Notes: a model not told the origin generated them from the sequence alone. A stretch of DNA of 43,974 nucleotides from Rikenellaceae bacterium (GCA_015060005.1 SUZI01000012.1:1-43974), one strand, 5' to 3'; positions 32,596-42,131 are shown, counted from the stretch's first letter. Numbers and translations: made by a program.

Positions 32596-33810
32596 CTATT
32601 TTCGCGATATCCACCACGTCATTCCCACACTCGAGAGATATATCGCCACAAGAGCCCACGCCACGCCCTGATAGCCTGCCCAGCCACTCACCGCTTTTAC
32701 GAGCAGCGGACCGCAGAACGATGCCATTCCTGCTCCGAGGTTAAGTACCGATACAGCTGCCCCTTTGTTCTTCTCGACTAACGATGGCACTAATGCTCCG
32801 AGAGGCACAAATCCTGCTAACATCACGCCCCATAGTGAGCCGCAGAGCAGTATGAAGAAGAAGTTGTTGCAGATTAGCGGCGAGTAATAAAACAAGGCTA
32901 CCGCTACCGCACAACCTACGCCACCGAAACCCATTATGGTCTTTGCCCAGCCTATGCGGTCGCTCAGCGTGCCGAATATCACGTTGCATACTATGTTGCA
33001 GCTGAATGCTGTGCCCCATATCGTTGCCCACTCGGTGTCATCTATGCCGTACTGCATCAGGTATAGCGGCATAAACACTAAAAATGCGGAGTAGGATAGT
33101 GTGTTTATCATTCGCACTACACCTCCTACGGCAACCTTTGGCTTGTGTTTTATTATTGCCAATCCACGCAATAGCTGACCAATCTTAGACTCTTTTTTAG
33201 ACTCTGCCACCTCGCCCTCGGCAAAGCGGTTACTATCTGCCGAGCGGTTTACCCATAGTGCGAGCAGTGCTCCTGCAGTAGCAAATGCGAGTGTCGTCCA
33301 GAGTGTCGGCACAACACCCATCATACTCTTTGCTGCTACGCCGTAGTATGCTCCTACGACGTCCATACCTCCTGTGCACATCACCCAAAACCAGCCTAAC
33401 GCTGTTCCCAATCGCTCTTTGCCTATGCGGTATGTTATCCATACGATAAAGGTGTAGATAAATAGCGGATAACCCAGACCTTTAAGGATGTACGTCGCCA
33501 CTATTATTGGGTAGCTCATTTGTGCCATTCCCACGCCTGCCAATGCAGCCATTCCTGCCACGAATATTGCGTATCCCACCATCATTGTTCGGCGTACGCC
33601 TATTGTCTCGGCTATCACGCCTGAGAGCCACGATGATACCGCCACCGCTACGCCGTATATCACGAACAGTAGCTCGTTATCCATCCCCTGCTCGGCTATG
33701 TATTTACTGAGCCAGGTCTGCTCCACGCCTGTTGCTATTGAGAATAGTGCTACACCTGCAAAACCCCATACGAGGGTTTTTATACTGCTATTTTTTGCTA
33801 TTGCTTCCAT
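32596..33810 (-). CDS. Major facilitator superfamily permease
   Basis: A 404-residue protein with 12 predicted transmembrane helices and a charged central loop (about residues 192-215, ESKKESKIGQ). The MFS loop 2-3 signature appears as SGVIAETIGVRRTMM and its second-half copy as FGTLSDRIGWAKTIM. The sequence IYTFIVWITYRIGKERLGTALGW resembles polyol and related sugar-alcohol permeases, but substrate cannot be set from sequence. The promoter lies close upstream. It is probably cotranscribed with the DAACS symporter that follows. Confidence 0.85.
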   Translation of the reverse strand: MEAIAKNSSIKTLVWGFAGVALFSIATGVEQTWLSKYIAEQGMDNELLFVIYGVAVAVSSWLSGVIAETIGVRRTMMVGYAIFVAGMAALAGVGMAQMSYPIIVATYILKGLGYPLFIYTFIVWITYRIGKERLGTALGWFWVMCTGGMDVVGAYYGVAAKSMMGVVPTLWTTLAFATAGALLALWVNRSADSNRFAEGEVAESKKESKIGQLLRGLAIIKHKPKVAVGGVVRMINTLSYSAFLVFMPLYLMQYGIDDTEWATIWGTAFSCNIVCNVIFGTLSDRIGWAKTIMGFGGVGCAVAVALFYYSPLICNNFFFILLCGSLWGVMLAGFVPLGALVPSLVEKNKGAAVSVLNLGAGMASFCGPLLVKAVSGWAGYQGVAWALVAIYLSSVGMTWWISRK

Positions 33811-33828
33811 CTTGAAACTATTTACTCA

Positions 33829-33860
33829 CAAAGATACCTATTTTTTACCTTACTCGCAAT
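33829..33860 (-). promoter_or_regulatory. Promoter of the MFS permease gene
   Basis: Minus-strand TATCTTTG (33829-33836) and ATTG (33857-33860) with 20-bp spacing. Confidence 0.6.
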
Positions 33861-33908
33861 TTTGCCCCACCTGCTGTTCCTTTAATCTCCCTTCTCCTCC
33901 ATAAACAA

Positions 33909-33939
33909 AAAAAAAGCCCGAAGAGTTTCCCCTTCGGAC
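33909..33939 (-). terminator. Terminator of the surface-protein operon
   Basis: On the minus strand GTCCGAAG/CTTCGGGC forms an 8-bp stem with an 8-nt loop, followed by a run of T (A run at 33907-33915 on the plus strand). Confidence 0.8.
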
Positions 33940-33994
33940 TTTGCTTCCCTCTACGCGGAACTCACGCCCCACATAGAGTATTTAGAGTTTTCGA

Positions 33995-36900
33995 TTACTC
34001 GATTACCAATGTAGCCTCACCAGACTTAGTAACAATCTTAACAGCCTTCTTTGATGAATCAGTGTAGCATACATTTGGAGATGGATTAGTATCCTTTGGA
34101 CCAAACCAAACACGGTCAGCCTCTGCTCTTGAGCTAACAGTTGTACCACTCTTATCCCAAGTAGAGTTCTTTGATACTACATAACCGATAGTCCACTTCA
34201 AAGTGTACTTACCAGCTGGCATCTTTGCAGGGTCAATATCACCCTCGCCACCACCGATGTTGATGTGGTTGCCAGCAGCGTCAGTCCAAACCCAATCCTG
34301 ACGATTATCCTGTGCGTTGAGAGCCCAACGACCGTAACCAGCCCAAGCGGTCAAAGTACCCTGACCTGTACCATTAGTCAATGTATAGAGCAATGTACCT
34401 GCCTCGTTGTAAACCTCGATAGTTGACTTAGAAGTATCGTTATCGTTAGTGATAGCACCACCATAAGCATAAGCAAAACCTTTAGTTGAAATGCCTGTCA
34501 ACTCTGTAACTTTGATGCGTGCACCTGTCCACTGGAACTTAGGAGCAGTCCAATGTGCAATTGAGTACTCAACTGTTGCAGAAGCAGTTGCAACAATTGT
34601 TGTACCGGCAACCTTTACCTCATAGTTGTGGTCGCCCAAAGTAGCAGGACAAGCGTATGTAATTTCAGTAGTCTCACCTACCTTATTGCCGTCAGCGTAA
34701 ACCTCATAGGTAGCATTAGCACCTGCTGAGTTCCATGAGAGAATTACCTCGTCAACCAAAGCATTAGCCTCTACGGTGAGACCTACAACGAGATTTTCAG
34801 CCAAAGTACCTGAGATAGTCTGCTTCTCCATCAATGTAGTAGCCTCAGTTACGAATACTCGGTCAAATGGCTGGGCTCCACTCTTAGAACCCCACTTGCC
34901 CTCAACGAATGAGTAGCACTCTGATACATACTCAATAGAGTACTCACCTGGCTCAAATGTAGGAACATCTGCCTCAACATCATTCCATACCCACTTAGTC
35001 TGTTTAGCACCTGCTGGAGCAGAGTAGAAGTTCGCCTTTGTGAAACGACCAGCAGCAGCCTGTGTCGCAGCATTGAATACAGTGTTATCCTTATCGTAAG
35101 AAGCTGTGTAAGCTACCTGACCATCCTTCTTGAAGTTAAGAGTAAGCTTAACAACAACACCTGGAACATCAAGCAAGTTGTCTGCTACCAATGATGTGCC
35201 GTTAACGAATGTAACAACTGGAGCAGGCATATCCTTCAATGAGTAAATCTCAATCTCATTCTCAGTAGCACCTGTAGCAATAGCAACACCATTTGCATCG
35301 TATGCCTTAACTGTGAAGCCGTAGAACTTCTTCTCAGTCAAACCGCTTACCTTAATCTCTGTAGTCTCCGAAGAACCCTTCTCAACGCCGTCAGCAAATG
35401 CCTTATAAATAACAGCACCCTCAACTGGCGAGCAAGTTACCAAAGCACCCTGATAACCATCGCGTACAGCACTTACAGTAGTAGTTGAAACAGCAAGCTT
35501 AGCCTCAACCTCACCCTCACGGTAAATCATAGTTGCAAGAACGTCAGATGGGGCTGTGTATGTAATACGTGCACCATCAGAGCCGTATGCCGCATTCATT
35601 ATTGGATAGTAACCAGCCTTATACTTGATAGTATATGTACCAGGCTCAAAGTCTGGAGCAGTCTTAGTAGCTGCACCACCGTTCCACTTCCAAGTATTGT
35701 AAGAACCAGCAACATTGTTCTTCATCTTCTTCTCCTCGATTGACTTAGGAAGATCAGCTGTTGGATATGTATCCAGATATGTACCTACTGCAGTGTAAGT
35801 AGGAGCAGTAGCACCATCCTTATAGAAGTAAACCTCAGCCTCCAAAAGAACGCCATTGATATCAAGATTATTCTTAATAGTCTCAACGTTATGAAGCTCC
35901 TTATTCTCAACGATAAGCTGACCATTAGCCAAGTATACAGCAGGCTCTGGACGGTTAATCAAAGTGAAGACCTTAGTCTCAGGAGTCTCACCGTAACCCA
36001 ACATACCACCGTTCTCGTCGAATGCCTCAACAGAGAACTTAGCAACAGCAGCGTCAGCAACACCACCCTCATCAGTAGTTACAGTAGTTGCATCAGTCTC
36101 AGCTACCTGTACGCCATTGTACTTAACAACGTACTTAACAGCACCCTCAACAGCGTCCCAACCGAGTGTAGCAGCCTGGTAAACCTGTGCAGGAGCAGCA
36201 GTCAAACCTGTCATAGGAACAGCCTCCTGAACCTTATAGATAACCTTACCATCCTCAGTAACACCTGAAGCAGATGCAGCGTAGCCCTCTGGTACGAAGC
36301 TCATAACAGGGTTCTCACTTGTACTTGCAGCAGGGTTGTAGCCCTCGAACTGACCGCCAGTAACCTCGATAAGACCGTCGTTTTTCTTAGCGTCGATGTG
36401 GTTGAGCATATAAGTAGTGCCATACTTCTCGTTAGTTACCTTGAAGTAACCACCATAGATGTAAACCTCACCACCATTTGCCTGGAACAAAGTAGTAGAA
36501 GATGTCTCATAGTAGCCATCGTAAACCTCGATAACACCACCCTCATTTGCAGAAGCGATGTAGCAGTCAGCGATGATAGTACCAGAGTAAACCTCACGTG
36601 CAGAACGTGTAGACTGTGCCTCGTTGTCGATAGTAAGAGTTGCACCATTGTTTACACGAATCCAGATAGCATCCTTAGGGCTGTTTACAATAAGGTCGTT
36701 GCCATTAAGGTCGATAACAACATCGTTCTCAACAACTGTCTGTGGAGCATTCTCGTCAACGTTGATAGTAACATCCTCAGTAAGAGTTACGATACCACCA
36801 TTAGCAAGTGCATCCTCAACACTGTGGCGAACAACCAAAGGATCATTCTCATTGTCAAATACAGGGTTGATAACAACCTTCACGTCAACCTGCTCTGTAA

Positions 36901-37810
36901 GGATATCACCAATGATGAATGTACGGTGATTACGCTTCAAAGGAACGAGGTTGTACTCACGTGTAAGAACTGTTGCATCATCCTCATCAACATAGTTGAA
37001 CTTAACATCTACCAACTCCTTATCATCGTTCTTGTCATCACCATTCACGAAGAGGTAGTTCATAGAGATAATGTCGTATGTTGTGTTCTCGATAGCAACT
37101 GTTACACCCTCCTGAACACCAGCATTGTCTACAGATGGGATGTTTGCCATCTTGTAAGTGAGCTGCTGTGGCTGACCCTCAACAGTACCGTCGAAGAGGT
37201 TGAGAGCAGTGTAAGTAGTAACAACGAGCTCTGTCTGAGCAACCTTCAAACCAGCGGTTGCAGCAGCAGCTGTGTCAGATACACCTACGTTCAACTGAGC
37301 AAATGGACGGCTCAGTACAGCAGTCTGCTCCAACTGACCACTCTTTACAGTGAAGAAAATCTTCTTGTAGAATGCGTCATGGCTCTCATTCTGTGCATTC
37401 AAAGCAGCAGGATTAGTGAGCGAAATAGTCTGAGTGTCCCAATCTACAGTGTAAGGATCATCTGTAGCGTCAGCCCAGAACAAAATTACATAGTGCTTGC
37501 CATTTACCAAACGCTCTGAGAATGTAGTCTCAAGTGCGTTGTCAGCAAAAGCACCGGCAACCTCCTTCTTAATCTCAGGAGTGTTGTCCTTCAAATTACC
37601 CTCGGCGTCTGCCTCATAGATAGCATACTCCAAGTCCTCTGCAGTGAAACCAGTACCGTAGACATCTTTAATGTCGGCACGAGTCTGCAATTTTGGTGCA
37701 CTAACCTTGAAAGATACTACTGAGCTGTTATCGCCCTGTGTAGTTTCGTCCTTAGCACACGATGTCACGAGCATTCCAAATGCTGCGACAGCAAGTAAAA
37801 ATTTTTTCAT
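33995..37810 (-). CDS. Giant modular fimbrillin-like surface lipoprotein
   Basis: A 1271-residue protein with lipoprotein signal MKKFLLAVAAFGMLVTSC. Residues about 25-320 resemble the DUF6562/fimbrillin-like fold (opening VVSFKVSAPKLQTRAD, and LSRPFAQLNVG, VPLKRNHRTFIIGDILT near the end). Residues 325-530 hold short beta-rungs around IDLNGNDL, ATLTIDN, GGVIEVYDGYYE and GGEVYIYGGYF, typical of a small parallel beta-helix. Then come three tandem modules (about 535-765, 768-1000, 1000-1240), each a fibronectin-III-like domain plus a domain with a Trp-rich motif and P(G/A)(T/E/K)Y(T/S)(I/L) strand. It is probably a surface adhesin or large fimbrial tip or stalk. Codon choice is strongly biased, suggesting high expression. 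A 373-codon frame on the opposite strand is a by-product. Confidence 0.8.
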   Translation of the reverse strand: MKKFLLAVAAFGMLVTSCAKDETTQGDNSSVVSFKVSAPKLQTRADIKDVYGTGFTAEDLEYAIYEADAEGNLKDNTPEIKKEVAGAFADNALETTFSERLVNGKHYVILFWADATDDPYTVDWDTQTISLTNPAALNAQNESHDAFYKKIFFTVKSGQLEQTAVLSRPFAQLNVGVSDTAAAATAGLKVAQTELVVTTYTALNLFDGTVEGQPQQLTYKMANIPSVDNAGVQEGVTVAIENTTYDIISMNYLFVNGDDKNDDKELVDVKFNYVDEDDATVLTREYNLVPLKRNHRTFIIGDILTEQVDVKVVINPVFDNENDPLVVRHSVEDALANGGIVTLTEDVTINVDENAPQTVVENDVVIDLNGNDLIVNSPKDAIWIRVNNGATLTIDNEAQSTRSAREVYSGTIIADCYIASANEGGVIEVYDGYYETSSTTLFQANGGEVYIYGGYFKVTNEKYGTTYMLNHIDAKKNDGLIEVTGGQFEGYNPAASTSENPVMSFVPEGYAASASGVTEDGKVIYKVQEAVPMTGLTAAPAQVYQAATLGWDAVEGAVKYVVKYNGVQVAETDATTVTTDEGGVADAAVAKFSVEAFDENGGMLGYGETPETKVFTLINRPEPAVYLANGQLIVENKELHNVETIKNNLDINGVLLEAEVYFYKDGATAPTYTAVGTYLDTYPTADLPKSIEEKKMKNNVAGSYNTWKWNGGAATKTAPDFEPGTYTIKYKAGYYPIMNAAYGSDGARITYTAPSDVLATMIYREGEVEAKLAVSTTTVSAVRDGYQGALVTCSPVEGAVIYKAFADGVEKGSSETTEIKVSGLTEKKFYGFTVKAYDANGVAIATGATENEIEIYSLKDMPAPVVTFVNGTSLVADNLLDVPGVVVKLTLNFKKDGQVAYTASYDKDNTVFNAATQAAAGRFTKANFYSAPAGAKQTKWVWNDVEADVPTFEPGEYSIEYVSECYSFVEGKWGSKSGAQPFDRVFVTEATTLMEKQTISGTLAENLVVGLTVEANALVDEVILSWNSAGANATYEVYADGNKVGETTEITYACPATLGDHNYEVKVAGTTIVATASATVEYSIAHWTAPKFQWTGARIKVTELTGISTKGFAYAYGGAITNDNDTSKSTIEVYNEAGTLLYTLTNGTGQGTLTAWAGYGRWALNAQDNRQDWVWTDAAGNHINIGGGEGDIDPAKMPAGKYTLKWTIGYVVSKNSTWDKSGTTVSSRAEADRVWFGPKDTNPSPNVCYTDSSKKAVKIVTKSGEATLVIE

Positions 37811-37985
37811 AATGTTTAATAAATTGGTTTGTAGAAATAGGTATAAATAGTGTTATATACTTTTCTCTTTGGGTGTTTTAATTTATTATATTATTATATA
37901 TAGGTATATGTGTTTCTATTTGCTTATGTTTGTATATCTGTCTGCTTGATTCTTTTCTGTTCGTTGCTACCTGCCTCAGTCTCGA
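37811..37985. other. AT-rich intergenic stretch inside the surface-protein operon
   Basis: 175 bp of very AT-rich sequence (TATATA-type runs at 37885-37905). No TAnnTTTG box on the minus strand and no clear hairpin. The gene at 33995-37810 may be read from the promoter at 40374 or from one I cannot recognise. Confidence 0.5.
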
Positions 37986-39080
37986 TTAGTACGCATCAGC
38001 GTCGTAAATGAAGTCAGGACCATCGAAGCCAGGGTTGATACCGACACCTCCGGATGCCTGCGATGTGAGGAACTCTCCTCGGATGGTGGTCAGCTTGCTT
38101 CGCACCATAGGCACAGGTATCGGCTGCGTACGCGACACCGAGACGTTATCCTTATCGAAGACCTCGATAACCACGTGTACCTTAATCTCGTTACCATTCA
38201 CGAAGACATAGTCAAAACCGAGCTCTGCCTCGTTATCCGTCAGCTTCTTTATCGACGAGTCAAACGATACGGTGTTAGGGTTAGCCACGTCGACAGGCTC
38301 ATTACGGAAGATATTAAACTCATTAGGGAGGTTAGTCGCATACTGGAACACCACGCGATACTCCGATATATCCAACACACGTGTAGGCTCCTCGTTTGTC
38401 GCATCATCCTCCACACTGCCTCCCGGTGCTACCGCCTGCTCCTCGCTCTCCTTAGCCTCCTGAGCCTTCAACTCTAACATATGCTCTACGAAGCGATCAA
38501 GGTCGGTCGTCACGAAATTAAACTTAGCGAGAGGTCGCATATTACTTATGATGAGGTCTGTAGTGGTAGGCGTTACCTCCACATCTAACGAGCCTACGAA
38601 GGCGTCGCGGAAATCGTTGTTTGCCACGTAGTCGCCCTCGAAACGTATAGCCTCAAAGTTGTCGGCGTTGTAATACTTGTTATTCACCTCGCCTGCATCC
38701 ACATAGTCGGTCCACACCTTGAATGTGTAATATCCCGCAGGGAGTGTCATACCTACCGAGTGAGTCAGTGAGCTCACATCGTCGCGGCTGACAATCTTAC
38801 GCTGCAGGAATCGGTAGCCCGAGCTACGCTCCTGAGGTGTAGCATATACCTCTATGATATAACGCACGTCGTAACTCTCGGCAACCTCGGCACGGCTCAT
38901 CTGATGCTCTACAACCTTGTAGAGTGGCATCTCTGTTGAGTAGTCGAGGTGGAGCGTGAGGTCGTATACCTCAGGGTCGTGCTCTCCTGGCCACTCGTGC
39001 ACAGCACAAGAGGAGAGTACGAGGGCAGCCATCGCCACCATCGCCACGTACGTACGCTCTATGTATCTCTTCACGCTCAT
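37986..39080 (-). CDS. Fimbrillin-like lipoprotein (DUF6562-like)
   Basis: A 364-residue lipoprotein with signal MSVKRYIERTYVAMVAMAALVLSSC. The mature part has two beta-rich domains: residues 35-200, with DLTLHLDYS opening and LPAGYYTFKVWTDYV (a transthyretin-like strand pattern), and 235-350, ending KLTTIRGEFLTSQASGGVGINPGFDGPDF. The last segment is typical of the C-terminus of DUF6562/fimbrillin-associated proteins. An Ala/Glu-rich linker (about 205-232) joins the two. By position between a DUF3575 protein and a giant modular lipoprotein, it may be a fimbrial anchor or minor subunit, comparable to Mfa2/FimB genes. Its start overlaps the previous stop (TAATG). Confidence 0.78.
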   Translation of the reverse strand: MSVKRYIERTYVAMVAMAALVLSSCAVHEWPGEHDPEVYDLTLHLDYSTEMPLYKVVEHQMSRAEVAESYDVRYIIEVYATPQERSSGYRFLQRKIVSRDDVSSLTHSVGMTLPAGYYTFKVWTDYVDAGEVNNKYYNADNFEAIRFEGDYVANNDFRDAFVGSLDVEVTPTTTDLIISNMRPLAKFNFVTTDLDRFVEHMLELKAQEAKESEEQAVAPGGSVEDDATNEEPTRVLDISEYRVVFQYATNLPNEFNIFRNEPVDVANPNTVSFDSSIKKLTDNEAELGFDYVFVNGNEIKVHVVIEVFDKDNVSVSRTQPIPVPMVRSKLTTIRGEFLTSQASGGVGINPGFDGPDFIYDADAY

Positions 39081-40321
39081 TACTTGTGCTTACGCTTGAG
39101 GTTAAACATATATGCAAACGACACCGCTGCGTGGTCTAATCCAAACCATGTCTTCTTATCAATGGTGTGCGACAGAGCACCTGCCGATGTCTTATCTGTG
39201 TTGTGGAACTTATCATACTCCAACGAGTATACGCCTCCACCTACCGAGAACTCCATCTTCCAGCGACCATTCTTGCTTATTGGCATACGGTAGCCCAACG
39301 ATATACCTCCACCCAACGCCGGTGTGTCGCCATCCTTATCCTGTATACGGTAGTTACCGTCTACTGCGAAGTTGTAGTACGACATACCAAAGTGTGCTCC
39401 CACGAAGAACTTATCCTTCGCATTGCCCGAGAACCAATAACGTATCTCTGGCTGAATGGTGAAGGTACGGAACTTAATGGTCGAGGTGAAGTAGTTATGT
39501 CCCGAATAGTATATAGGCAGCTGGAATGACCACTTACGACCCAGGTCAATCTCCGCTGCAAGGTTTATCACTGCCAAGCCCCAGCCTATGGCGTTTGTCT
39601 TCAGATAGAGGTGGCGTGGCTCTGGTCCGTCGGGAGCAGGATACTCCGCCTTGAGCTCCTCACAAGGGAAGCCCAAACGCTCCTCCAGGGCTACGTCGCC
39701 TCGTGTAACCTCCGGGTAACGGGTGTAGGTAACCATAACCATATAGGCGTTACGCATCGGAGCGAAAAAACGGTTATACATATCTGTCCAGACCTTGCCG
39801 TCATCAATATCGTGCAATAGAGGCAGTCTGCCGTCGATGTGGTAGCCCTGCTCGTCCAGGACATCTTCAACATTCTTGCGGGTGATAATCTTCAACACCT
39901 CGTCCTTATACTCCACGTCAGACTCCGCAACCTCCTGTGCCAACTTATCCCAAGGGATGTAGTGGTCGTTATGCAGGATAAGGCTGTCGGGGATGTCGAG
40001 CTTCAGGCGAGACATAACGTATGACTCCAAAGCCTCTAAACGTGCGTTACTCAAGCGACGGTTGATGTAGGTAGGACCCTCGGGGGATACTGCACCGCAG
40101 AACTCTACGCTGCGGATGGTGATGGTAGGGTCTTGATTGAGCGAGTCAAGCAACGACAGTATCTGCTGCAACTGCTCGGCATTGTCGGCGAAATTCTCGT
40201 CAATAACACTCTGGCTCTTGCGGAAGCGAACACCAGCCTCGATACGACTCTCCTGGGCGTACGCGTGCACGCAGGAAAAAATCGCAAAAAGCAAAAGTAT
40301 AAGTGTTTTGACTTTTTTCAT
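39080..40321 (-). CDS. OmpA-like/DUF3575 outer membrane protein
   Basis: A 413-residue exported protein. ATG 40321 is chosen because it begins the signal peptide MKKVKTLILLLFAIFSCVHAYAQ; the frame is open further upstream into the promoter. Residues about 25-130 carry an OmpA-C-like peptidoglycan-binding fold (TIRSVEFCGAVSPEG, then NRRLSNARLEALESYV). The C-terminal DUF3575 region (about 230-413) starts LYLKTNAIGWGLAVINLAAEIDLG and has alternating strands of an eight-stranded outer-membrane barrel, ending in YMFNLKRKHK. DUF3575 proteins commonly precede fimbrial subunit genes in Bacteroidales. First gene of the operon. Confidence 0.85.
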   Translation of the reverse strand: MKKVKTLILLLFAIFSCVHAYAQESRIEAGVRFRKSQSVIDENFADNAEQLQQILSLLDSLNQDPTITIRSVEFCGAVSPEGPTYINRRLSNARLEALESYVMSRLKLDIPDSLILHNDHYIPWDKLAQEVAESDVEYKDEVLKIITRKNVEDVLDEQGYHIDGRLPLLHDIDDGKVWTDMYNRFFAPMRNAYMVMVTYTRYPEVTRGDVALEERLGFPCEELKAEYPAPDGPEPRHLYLKTNAIGWGLAVINLAAEIDLGRKWSFQLPIYYSGHNYFTSTIKFRTFTIQPEIRYWFSGNAKDKFFVGAHFGMSYYNFAVDGNYRIQDKDGDTPALGGGISLGYRMPISKNGRWKMEFSVGGGVYSLEYDKFHNTDKTSAGALSHTIDKKTWFGLDHAAVSFAYMFNLKRKHK

Positions 40322-40373
40322 TTTTAAGTTTTCTCTGTTCGCTGCAATTTTGCATTGCGAGCTATAATTCATA

Positions 40374-40405
40374 CAAATATATGACAAAAATTTTTATCTG
40401 CCAAA
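40374..40405 (-). promoter_or_regulatory. Promoter of the DUF3575-fimbrillin operon
   Basis: Minus-strand TTTG (40402-40405), 20-bp spacer and TATATTTG (40374-40381). The leader to ATG 40321 is about 45 nt. Confidence 0.75.
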
Positions 40406-40504
40406 CATTTTTTCAAAATAATCGACCTTTTAGGCTGAATTTTCTATTCTTTGCGAATATTCTTTCCCAGCCCCACATTTAAGTCTGTTTTGCCTATGCA
40501 CAAC

Positions 40505-40528
40505 AAAAGCCCACGCTCGGTGGGCTTC
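40505..40528 (-). terminator. Terminator of the HD-protein operon
   Basis: 6-bp stem GCCCAC/GTGGGC, followed on the minus strand by TTTTGTTG. It would end transcripts from the 85-residue gene. Confidence 0.65.
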
Positions 40529-40762
40529 AGTTGTTGATTTCTCCTTTGGAGGTATGTGTGCTGACGAGTTGGACAAATATCTAAAATCGCTGTGTTTGAT
40601 GTATGTGATCGGAGGCGAGTCCTGTTGTTTGCTTAAAAAGTTTTGCTATGAAAAAATAGACTATAAATATAAATAAACGCTACATATTGTATCTTTTGGT
40701 TTCGTTTATTAATATATATTTTGATTTGCTATTTTTGCACCAAAATGCCACTTCGGTAACCT
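40529..40762. other. Intergenic stretch with a plus-strand promoter-like box
   Basis: AT-rich sequence with no open frame of note. A plus-strand TATTTTTG (40730-40737) with TTTA 21 bp upstream looks like a promoter, but only a three-codon ATG frame follows at 40745. It may be chance, or a small RNA or antisense promoter towards the 85-residue gene. Confidence 0.4.
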
Positions 40763-41020
40763 CTATCTTTTGGTCCTAATGGAGCCAAATCTCAACTGCC
40801 ATAAGGAGTCAATGCGTCGCCAATATTCATCTCCTTCCGTGGTCTCTCGCCAGCGAAAACATCGTAGAAATAGCGACTGATAATCATCCATTGCCAGCCA
40901 TAGTTGCTCATCCAGGCAGGTGTAATCGTTACTTTCGTAGAATGCTCTGTCGAAGCTGCTCTCGCACTTTGCACTCTGCAGGAACAGCCTGAATTGTGAG
41001 TATGTGGGAGTGCGATCCAT
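40763..41020 (-). CDS. 85-residue protein of unknown function coupled to the HD protein
   Basis: Rich in aromatic residues, Arg and acids (SSFDRAFYESNDYTCLDEQLWLAM and FLRCFRWRETTEGDEYW segments); no signal peptide or membrane segment. I do not recognise the family. Its ATG overlaps the stop of the HD-domain gene (TAATG), so the two are translationally coupled and probably work together. A terminator follows about 240 bp downstream. Moderate confidence that it is a real gene, based on coupling and length. Confidence 0.55.
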   Translation of the reverse strand: MDRTPTYSQFRLFLQSAKCESSFDRAFYESNDYTCLDEQLWLAMDDYQSLFLRCFRWRETTEGDEYWRRIDSLWQLRFGSIRTKR

Positions 41021-41973
41021 TACTTTTTCTCTCTCGAGAGGTGTTCGTTTATGTATCTCAGAGCATTGTTATGCTTGTCGGCAAACTGCAGATGACCGCC
41101 CTCGCTGCCACGTTTGAGATTGTGGTGTAAGTCGTTGAGTTTGACGTTTATAGCGGTAGTATTGCCTGAGTTGCATATCTTGGCAATATACTCCATATAG
41201 GGTATTACCTTGTCGTGAGTGAGCAGATGGAGTGCCTCCATTGTCTCTTCATCGAAGCCCTCCTTTGCTATGTCGTCGAAGGTGTATTCCGTATCCTCTA
41301 CCACGTCGTGCAGGAAGCCCACAATCTTCTCGTTATCGCTCTTGCCCGCCATTCCTACCGAGAGTGCGTGCAGGATTGTAGGGTTGCCGTCTAAGTCTAT
41401 GTCGGATGAGTGAGCCTCTACAGCCAATGCTATCGCCTTATCTATAAGTGATGCCTGCTGCTGCTCTTCGAGCCACTCTTCGCATATTGCAGCACGAGGC
41501 TTGAAGACGTCGCGGTTGTTGGCAATGAATGCACGCCAAATCTTCCCCAGCCGCTCTGCTTGTTTGTCGGTTAGGCACTTCAGAGTCTTTTTCTCGCCCC
41601 ATTCCACGCCTTTGAGGTGAGCCTTCAACTCATCTATGGTGAGCATTGGTGAGCGGTCGGGATGGAACATTGCCTTGAGCTCGATGCTCGCTATTCCGCT
41701 GCGTTTGTTGTAGTCGTCAATCTGACCTACCATTGCTACGCCCTGGGGGTTGCTTGTTGTGTCGACCACATAGAGCCAATCACCGTTCTTTATCGCCTCG
41801 TTTTTGCCTACCTGCCACTGCATCTGTTCGGGTGTCCAGCCATCTGTCCAGTCGGCGAGTATCTCCTCAAACTTCTCTAATGTGCAACTTGCCTTTGATG
41901 GCTTCCACATCAAAAGCATAGTCTTCTCTACGCTTTTCTCTTTGCTAAATGACATCTTAAACTCTACGTTCAT
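41020..41973 (-). CDS. HD-domain protein, RelA/SpoT-type alarmone hydrolase-like
   Basis: A 317-residue cytoplasmic protein with two parts. The N-terminal region (about 15-160) is not recognised; it has a strand-rich core (WLYVVDTTSNPQGVAMVGQI, SIELKAMFHPDRSP). The C-terminal region (about 175-317) matches the HD hydrolase of RelA/SpoT and small alarmone hydrolases: His202 in ILHALSVG, His222-Asp223 in FLHDVVEDT, Glu226-Asp227, and Asp281 in VKLNDLHHN, all metal or catalytic positions. No synthetase domain is present. It could hydrolyse (p)ppGpp or another nucleotide. It lies downstream of a WYL regulator on the same strand and overlaps an 85-residue gene. A second in-frame ATG is at codon 7. 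Confidence 0.8.
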   Translation of the reverse strand: MNVEFKMSFSKEKSVEKTMLLMWKPSKASCTLEKFEEILADWTDGWTPEQMQWQVGKNEAIKNGDWLYVVDTTSNPQGVAMVGQIDDYNKRSGIASIELKAMFHPDRSPMLTIDELKAHLKGVEWGEKKTLKCLTDKQAERLGKIWRAFIANNRDVFKPRAAICEEWLEEQQQASLIDKAIALAVEAHSSDIDLDGNPTILHALSVGMAGKSDNEKIVGFLHDVVEDTEYTFDDIAKEGFDEETMEALHLLTHDKVIPYMEYIAKICNSGNTTAINVKLNDLHHNLKRGSEGGHLQFADKHNNALRYINEHLSREKK

Positions 41974-42045
41974 ACCTTCTATATATTAGTTGTTTGACAT
42001 ACATCGTTGCCTCTCGGTTGGTGGTTATCCCGAGATTAGATGATG

Positions 42046-42053
42046 CAAAGGTA
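42046..42053 (-). promoter_or_regulatory. Candidate -7 box for the HD-protein operon, near TGTCA repeats
   Basis: Minus-strand TACCTTTG (42046-42053). No TTTG at ideal spacing; the nearest is 24 bp away. Two direct TGTCA motifs (42065-42069 and 42075-42079, 10 bp apart centre to centre) lie just upstream of the box, where an activator or repressor could bind. Confidence 0.45.
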
Positions 42054-42131
42054 TGACCGCTTTTTGTCAATTACTGTCAAATAGCGGTGAACTGAAATTT
42101 TTTATCTATCTTTTGATTGGATTAAGAAGGA

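Noticed and set aside
36398..37519. A 373-codon open frame on the plus strand
   Set aside because: It lies antisense within the giant surface lipoprotein and arises from that gene's biased codon use; no promoter, signal or recognisable domain.
40763..41973. Toxin-antitoxin pair of alarmone synthetase and hydrolase
   Set aside because: The 85-residue partner has no synthetase motif and is far shorter than known small alarmone synthetases; kept only as an open question.
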